In this document: piece after piece, positions 13,933-17,555 of the stretch
Numbering within the stretch: the stretch's first letter is position 1
Layout: each line of letters opens with the position of its first letter
Assembly: GCA_905192935.1 (NCBI GenBank)
Contig: CAJJMX010000013.1
Coordinates: forward strand, 1 to 17,555
DNA: 17,555 bases
Source: an uncultured Mailhella sp.
GTDB lineage: Bacteria > Desulfobacterota > Desulfovibrionia > Desulfovibrionales > Desulfovibrionaceae
Direction of reading: 5' to 3'
Notes under the pieces: generated by a model
The model's input: only the letters and a program-made list of their open reading frames with translations
Database searches by the model: none
Told to the model about the DNA's origin: nothing
Program-made: the position numbers and the translations under genes

Positions 13933-13953
13933 AATAAAAGGGGAACTCTCCCC
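13933..13953 (-). terminator. Short rho-independent terminator after polA
   Basis: On the minus strand GGGGA, loop GAGT and TCCCC are followed by TTTTATT. The stem (13940-13944 with 13949-13953) is only 5 bp but starts 3 bases after the polA stop codon. Termination may be partial, allowing some read-through into uup. Confidence 0.55.
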
Positions 13954-13956
13954 GAA

Positions 13957-16623
13957 CTAATGCGCCTCGCCCCAGTTGCGGCCGATGCCCGCATCCGCCA
14001 CGAGCGGCACGCGAAGTTCCATGCCCCAGGCCGAAGTGTCGGTCATGAGCCGGGCAAGACGCGACGCCGCGTCCCCGGCATTCGCTTCCGGCACCTCCAC
14101 GATGAGTTCGTCGTGGATCTGCAGAAGCAGTCTCGCCTTCATGCGGCGAAGTTCGGCGTCGCCGTGCACCGCAAGCATGGCCAGCTTGATGATGTCGGCG
14201 GCGGAACCCTGAATGAGGGTGTTCACGGCCTGTCTCTCGGCAAGGGCCCGCGCCTGTCCGCTCTGGGAGAGCATGTCGGGCAGGGGCCTGCGTCGCCCGG
14301 AAATGGTGGTGACGTAGCCGTTCTTTCTTGCCTCGCTCTCCACGCTGTCGAAGAACTCCTTGATGTGCGCAAAACGGGCAAAGTAGCGCTCGATGAACAT
14401 CTTGGCCTCGGACATGGGAATGCCGAGATCCTGACCGAGCTTGCGCGCGCCCATGCCGTAGATGAGGCCGAAGTTGATGGTCTTGGCCTTTCTGCGCTCG
14501 TCCGGTCCTATCTGCGAGGGGTCCACGTCGTGCAGCAGGGCGGCCGTGCGGGTGTGGATGTCCTCGCCGTTGCGGAAGGCGGCAATGAGCGTGGGATCCT
14601 GCGAATAGTGCGCCAGCACGCGAAGTTCCACCTGCGAATAGTCCGCGGAAATGAGTCTCATGCCGGGGCCGGCCGTGAAGCAGGTACGCATTCTCCTGCC
14701 GAGGTCGCCGCGCACGGGGATGTTCTGCAGATTGGGATTGCTGGAGGAAAGGCGTCCCGTCGCCGTGGCCGTCTGATTGAAGGTGGTGTGGATGCGGTTG
14801 TCGGGCCCTGCGAGACGCGGCAGCGGCTCAAGATAGGTGGAACGCATCTTTTCAAGCTTGCGGTACTCAAGAAGCGCATCCACCACGGGATGCTGACCGG
14901 AGAGCTTTTCCAGCACGGCCTGGGAAGTGGAGGCCTGTCCGCCCTTCGTGGACTTGGCCGCCGCAAGGCCCAGCTTCTTGAAGAGGATCTCGCCTATCTG
15001 CTGGGCGGAACGGATGTTGAACTCCTGTCCCGCCTCCCTGTAGATGCGCCCGGTAAGGGCATCGAGTTCGGTCTGCACCTCGTCCAAAAACGCCTTCAGA
15101 GCCGCCTTGTCTATGGTGATGCCCGCGTCTTCCATGTCCACGAGCACGGGAATGAGCGGCATTTCCATGTCGCGCAGAAGCTTGAGAAGGCCGTCATGCT
15201 CAAGACGCTTCACCATGTCGTCATGCAGGGAAAGCGCAATGGAGGCCGGACGCTCCATGGACAGACCGCTCTTTTCCGCATGACGGGCGGAAAGACTGGG
15301 CCAGCCGTAGTCCCTGTCCTCGGGGGCCAGAAGATAGGCGGCAAGACCGAGATCGAAGCAGCGCGAGGGCTCAATGGTGCGCCAGGCGGCGTGGGCGTGC
15401 AGAAGACGCTTCAGATCCGGCGTGACCACGAGAGAGGCGTCGGACGCCCAGGCCACGAGCGCCCGGCTGTCGCCGGAAAAAAGACATTCGCGCACCTCTT
15501 CGCCCTCACGCACGGCCACGCACAGGCCGCGGCTCTGGGAACGGCGCACCACGGGCGCGGGAGTGACGGCCACCACGCGGCCCGCGCAGGCGGGAAGATG
15601 CGCGGCATCCTCCACGTCATCCATGGCGGGCACGGGCGCAGGTTCGTCGAAAAGAGAAAGCTGTCTCGCGGCCTTCACGGAAGATGCTCCCGAAGGCGCG
15701 CCCTCTCCGGTCTCCTCGCCGCGGAAGGTCACGATGCCCTGACGGAACAGACTGTCGAGTTCGCGGAGAAGCGAGTTCATCTCAAATTCCCTGAGGAAGG
15801 TGCGCGCCTTCTGCGCTTCCATGGGCTCCACGGAAAGAGCCTTCAGAGGCTCGGCGCAGCAGTCGGTGTGAAGACGCGTGAGCTCCCGGTACAGGAACAT
15901 GGCGTCCTCGTTGCCCTCGAGCTTCTTTCGTATGGAGGGCGGCACCTCGGCCATGCGGTCGCGCACATCCTCAAGGCTGCGGAAGTCGCGGAACAGCTTT
16001 TCCGCAGTCTTCGCTCCTATGCCCTTCACCCCGGGCACGTTGTCGGCCGTGTCGCCGATGAGCGCCTGCACGTCCGGCCACTGGGAGGGCTCAAGGCCCG
16101 TTTCCTCGCGGAAGGAATCGAGCGTGACTATCTTCTCCTCGCGGGAGGCCGGATCCCACATGACCACCCCCGGAGCCAGACACTGACGCAGATCCTTGTC
16201 CATGCCGATGATGACCACGGGCCTCTCGCTTCCGTATCTTGCGGCAAGACTTGCGATGCAGTCGTCGGCGTCGCAGGCGTCGGAGACGAGGACCGTCATG
16301 CCGAGCGCCCTCACGAGATTCTGCAGAGGCTCTATCTGCATGACGAGTCCTTCCGGCGCCGGAGGACGGTTGGCCTTGTAGGCCGGAAATATCTCATGCC
16401 GGAAGTGCTTCCCGTGCCCGTCCATGACGAACACGAAATGCTTCGGCCTCTCCTCGCGCAGAAGCTTGAGCAGCACACGCCCCACGATGTGCAGCGCTCC
16501 CGTGGGAAAGCCGTCGGAGCGGGACATGCTGGAGTTGGCAAAAAATCCCCGGAACAGAAAGGCGTTTCCGTCCATCACGTAGAGGGGTTCTTCGGTAAGA
16601 CCGAGGCGCTGCTTCAATGACAT
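13957..16623 (-). CDS. polA: DNA polymerase I with apparently inactive proofreading domain, 888 aa
   Basis: Repair and Okazaki-fragment polymerase. The 5' nuclease domain (about 1-300) is intact: YVMDGNAF, FVMDGHGKHFRHE, DACDADD (115-121), GMDKDL (140-145), GDTADNVPGVKGIGAKTA (190-207). The polymerase domain is intact: motif A SADYSQVELR (659-668), motif B RRKAKTINFGLIYG (710-723), motif C QIHDELIVEV with Asp838 and Glu839. Between them (about 345-480) the 3'-5' exonuclease fold is recognisable but its acidic residues are not. Where E. coli has FDTET this protein reads AVTPA (352-356), the LKYDRG motif reads LKRLLH (404-409), and the Tyr-x3-Asp motif is absent. A low-complexity insert (about 303-345) precedes it. 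The start at 16621-16623 has AGGAG 6 bases upstream; a frame from 16680 adds an unsupported 19 residues. Confidence 0.97.
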   Translation of the reverse strand: MSLKQRLGLTEEPLYVMDGNAFLFRGFFANSSMSRSDGFPTGALHIVGRVLLKLLREERPKHFVFVMDGHGKHFRHEIFPAYKANRPPAPEGLVMQIEPLQNLVRALGMTVLVSDACDADDCIASLAARYGSERPVVIIGMDKDLRQCLAPGVVMWDPASREEKIVTLDSFREETGLEPSQWPDVQALIGDTADNVPGVKGIGAKTAEKLFRDFRSLEDVRDRMAEVPPSIRKKLEGNEDAMFLYRELTRLHTDCCAEPLKALSVEPMEAQKARTFLREFEMNSLLRELDSLFRQGIVTFRGEETGEGAPSGASSVKAARQLSLFDEPAPVPAMDDVEDAAHLPACAGRVVAVTPAPVVRRSQSRGLCVAVREGEEVRECLFSGDSRALVAWASDASLVVTPDLKRLLHAHAAWRTIEPSRCFDLGLAAYLLAPEDRDYGWPSLSARHAEKSGLSMERPASIALSLHDDMVKRLEHDGLLKLLRDMEMPLIPVLVDMEDAGITIDKAALKAFLDEVQTELDALTGRIYREAGQEFNIRSAQQIGEILFKKLGLAAAKSTKGGQASTSQAVLEKLSGQHPVVDALLEYRKLEKMRSTYLEPLPRLAGPDNRIHTTFNQTATATGRLSSSNPNLQNIPVRGDLGRRMRTCFTAGPGMRLISADYSQVELRVLAHYSQDPTLIAAFRNGEDIHTRTAALLHDVDPSQIGPDERRKAKTINFGLIYGMGARKLGQDLGIPMSEAKMFIERYFARFAHIKEFFDSVESEARKNGYVTTISGRRRPLPDMLSQSGQARALAERQAVNTLIQGSAADIIKLAMLAVHGDAELRRMKARLLLQIHDELIVEVPEANAGDAASRLARLMTDTSAWGMELRVPLVADAGIGRNWGEAH

Positions 16624-16651
16624 GGCTTTCTCCTGAAAAATTATCTCCCGC

Positions 16652-16680
16652 ATCCTAGCCCGATGCGAAGGCCGCCGCAA
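16652..16680 (-). promoter_or_regulatory. Predicted promoter of polA
   Basis: On the minus strand TTGCGG (plus 16675-16680), a 17-base spacer and TAGGAT (plus 16652-16657) make a moderate sigma70-type match with ideal spacing. It would start transcription about 22 bases upstream of the ATG. A GCATC/GATGC inverted repeat (16650-16666) overlaps the -10. Confidence 0.4.
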
Positions 16681-16759
16681 GAGGCCGGAAGTGCTCCTTT
16701 TCCGTGAAAAAAGCTCTCCGGCAGAACGTCAAGGCAGCACCGGACGCGGCCCTCGATGC

Positions 16760-16786
16760 TTGTCATCGCCGGGGAATTTTTATATC
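16760..16786 (+). promoter_or_regulatory. AT-rich stretch, weak promoter candidate for hppA
   Basis: TTGTCA (16760-16765) is followed after 15 bases by TATATC (16781-16786). The spacing is shorter than ideal, and a second TTGACG lies at 16788 with no good partner. This is the most AT-rich part of the polA-hppA intergenic region, so the promoter is likely nearby, but the exact site is uncertain. Confidence 0.3.
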
Positions 16787-16810
16787 GTTGACGTTCCTTT
16801 AATAGGGAGC

Positions 16811-16852
16811 ACCGGGCAGGTTCGCCTGCCCGTCCGGTTTTCTGGTTTTTTC
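16811..16852 (+). terminator. Terminator-like hairpin in the hppA leader
   Basis: GGGCAGG (16814-16820), tetraloop TTCG and CCTGCCC (16825-16831) form a stable 7-bp hairpin, optionally extended by ACC/GGT. It is followed by CCGGTTTTCTGGTTTTTT (16834-16851). This lies 30-70 bases before the hppA start, between the likely promoter and the gene, as in leader attenuators. It could also end a short plus-strand transcript. Confidence 0.5.
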
Positions 16853-16881
16853 CACTTTCAGCCTACCTGTCGGGGGTATGT

Positions 16882-17555
16882 ATGACTTTCATTTCTCTGG
16901 TAATCGTCTTCGCGTGTGCGGCCTTTGCGCTGTACTACGCCTTCAAGACGGCCAAAAACATCCTCGCCGCCTCCACCGGCAATGAGGATATGCAGCGCAT
17001 CGCCGGCGCCATCCAGGAAGGCGCCCAGGCGTATCTGAAGCGCCAGTACCGCACCATCGCCATCGTGGGCGTGGTGGTCGCCGTGCTTCTGCTCCTCACC
17101 ATGTCCTTCCTCACCGCTCTGGGCTTCGTGCTCGGCGCCGTGCTGTCCGGTCTCGCCGGCTTCATCGGCATGAACGTGTCCGTGCGCGCCAACGTGCGCA
17201 CCGCCGCCGCTGCGGAAGAAGGCATGGTTCGTGCTCTCAACATTTCCTTCCAGTCCGGCGCCATCACCGGCATGCTGGTGGTCGGCCTCGGCCTGCTCGG
17301 CGTCGCCGTGTACTACGCCGTGCTCGCCATCTTCGGCGTGCCCACCGAAAACATCATGCAGGCCCTCGTGGCCCTGTCCTTCGGCGCCTCCCTCATCTCC
17401 ATCTTCGCCCGTCTCGGCGGCGGCATCTTCACCAAGGGCGCCGACGTCGGCGCCGACCTCGTGGGCAAGGTGGAAGCCGGCATCCCCGAAGACGACCCCC
17501 GCAACCCCGCCGTCATCGCCGACAACGTGGGCGACAACGTGGGCGACTGCGCCGG
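16882..17555 (+). CDS. hppA: Membrane-bound ion-translocating pyrophosphatase, N-terminal part (partial at right edge)
   Basis: An integral inner-membrane pump that couples hydrolysis of pyrophosphate to H+ or Na+ export. The first 224 codons are present and the gene continues past the window. The translation begins [20 protein letters not shown] and contains the family motifs [11 protein letters not shown] (about 46-56), [37 protein letters not shown] (about 176-196, the substrate-binding DVGAD region) and [23 protein letters not shown] at the edge (catalytic Asp-rich DNVGDNVGD). At least four membrane segments are visible. GGGGG is about 5 bases upstream of the ATG at 16882-16884; an out-of-frame ATG lies at 16878. 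The residues that separate K+-dependent from K+-independent and Na+ from H+ types lie outside the window. Confidence 0.97.
   Translation, partial: [224 protein letters not shown]

Noticed and set aside
13930..16620. 896-codon open frame on the plus strand
   Set aside because: Exact antisense shadow of polA, with no recognisable domain or start signal.

Overview
The window is an ordinary bacterial chromosomal segment of high GC content. Genes are densely packed, with strong GGAG-type ribosome binding sites and GC-rich hairpin terminators. It encodes a Gram-negative envelope: exported lipoproteins, a periplasmic HtrA-type protease, the lipid II flippase MurJ and an EnvZ/OmpR-type sensor pair. 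Together with a membrane-bound pyrophosphatase and the general style of the proteins, this suggests a Desulfovibrio-like member of the Desulfobacterota (Desulfovibrionaceae, possibly a gut lineage such as Mailhella or Bilophila). That assignment is inference from protein style; no 16S gene is present. I see no phage, insertion sequence, CRISPR array, tRNA or rRNA.

Left part (1-6194, all minus strand): an envelope-stress-like neighbourhood. Reading in the direction of transcription there is an OmpR-family response regulator, a histidine kinase and a 54-residue His/Pro-rich lipoprotein in one operon closed by a terminator. Then come a Pro/Arg-rich lipoprotein, an HtrA/DegQ protease, a YajG-like lipoprotein closed by a terminator, and a small unrecognised protein. 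The 346 bases at the left end contain no convincing gene but carry a 34-bp perfect palindrome that overlaps alternative pairings and U-runs.

Middle (6195-10734): a three-gene minus-strand operon encodes an unrecognised papain-fold-like cysteine hydrolase, then MurJ (start and stop codons overlap), then IspH 12 bases later. IspH makes the isoprenoid precursors of undecaprenyl phosphate and MurJ flips the lipid II built on it, so two of the three genes share the lipid-carrier/cell-wall theme. The operon diverges from metK (plus strand); the intergenic space holds back-to-back sigma70-like promoters and a small inverted repeat. metK ends in a strong terminator.

Right part (10735-17555): an exported metallo-beta-lactamase-fold hydrolase, the ABC-F ATPase Uup and DNA polymerase I, all on the minus strand. 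Divergent from polA, the 5' part of hppA (membrane pyrophosphatase) runs off the right edge.

The most interesting leads are: (1) the kinase/regulator/His-rich lipoprotein operon, where the kinase sensor domain also has a Gly/His-rich stretch, with an operator-like palindrome directly upstream of a weak -35; (2) the uncharacterised Cys-His-Asp hydrolase translationally coupled to murJ; (3) a PolA whose proofreading site residues appear to be lost; (4) several structured leaders (left end, htrA, metK, hppA). None of these amounts to a proven new system.
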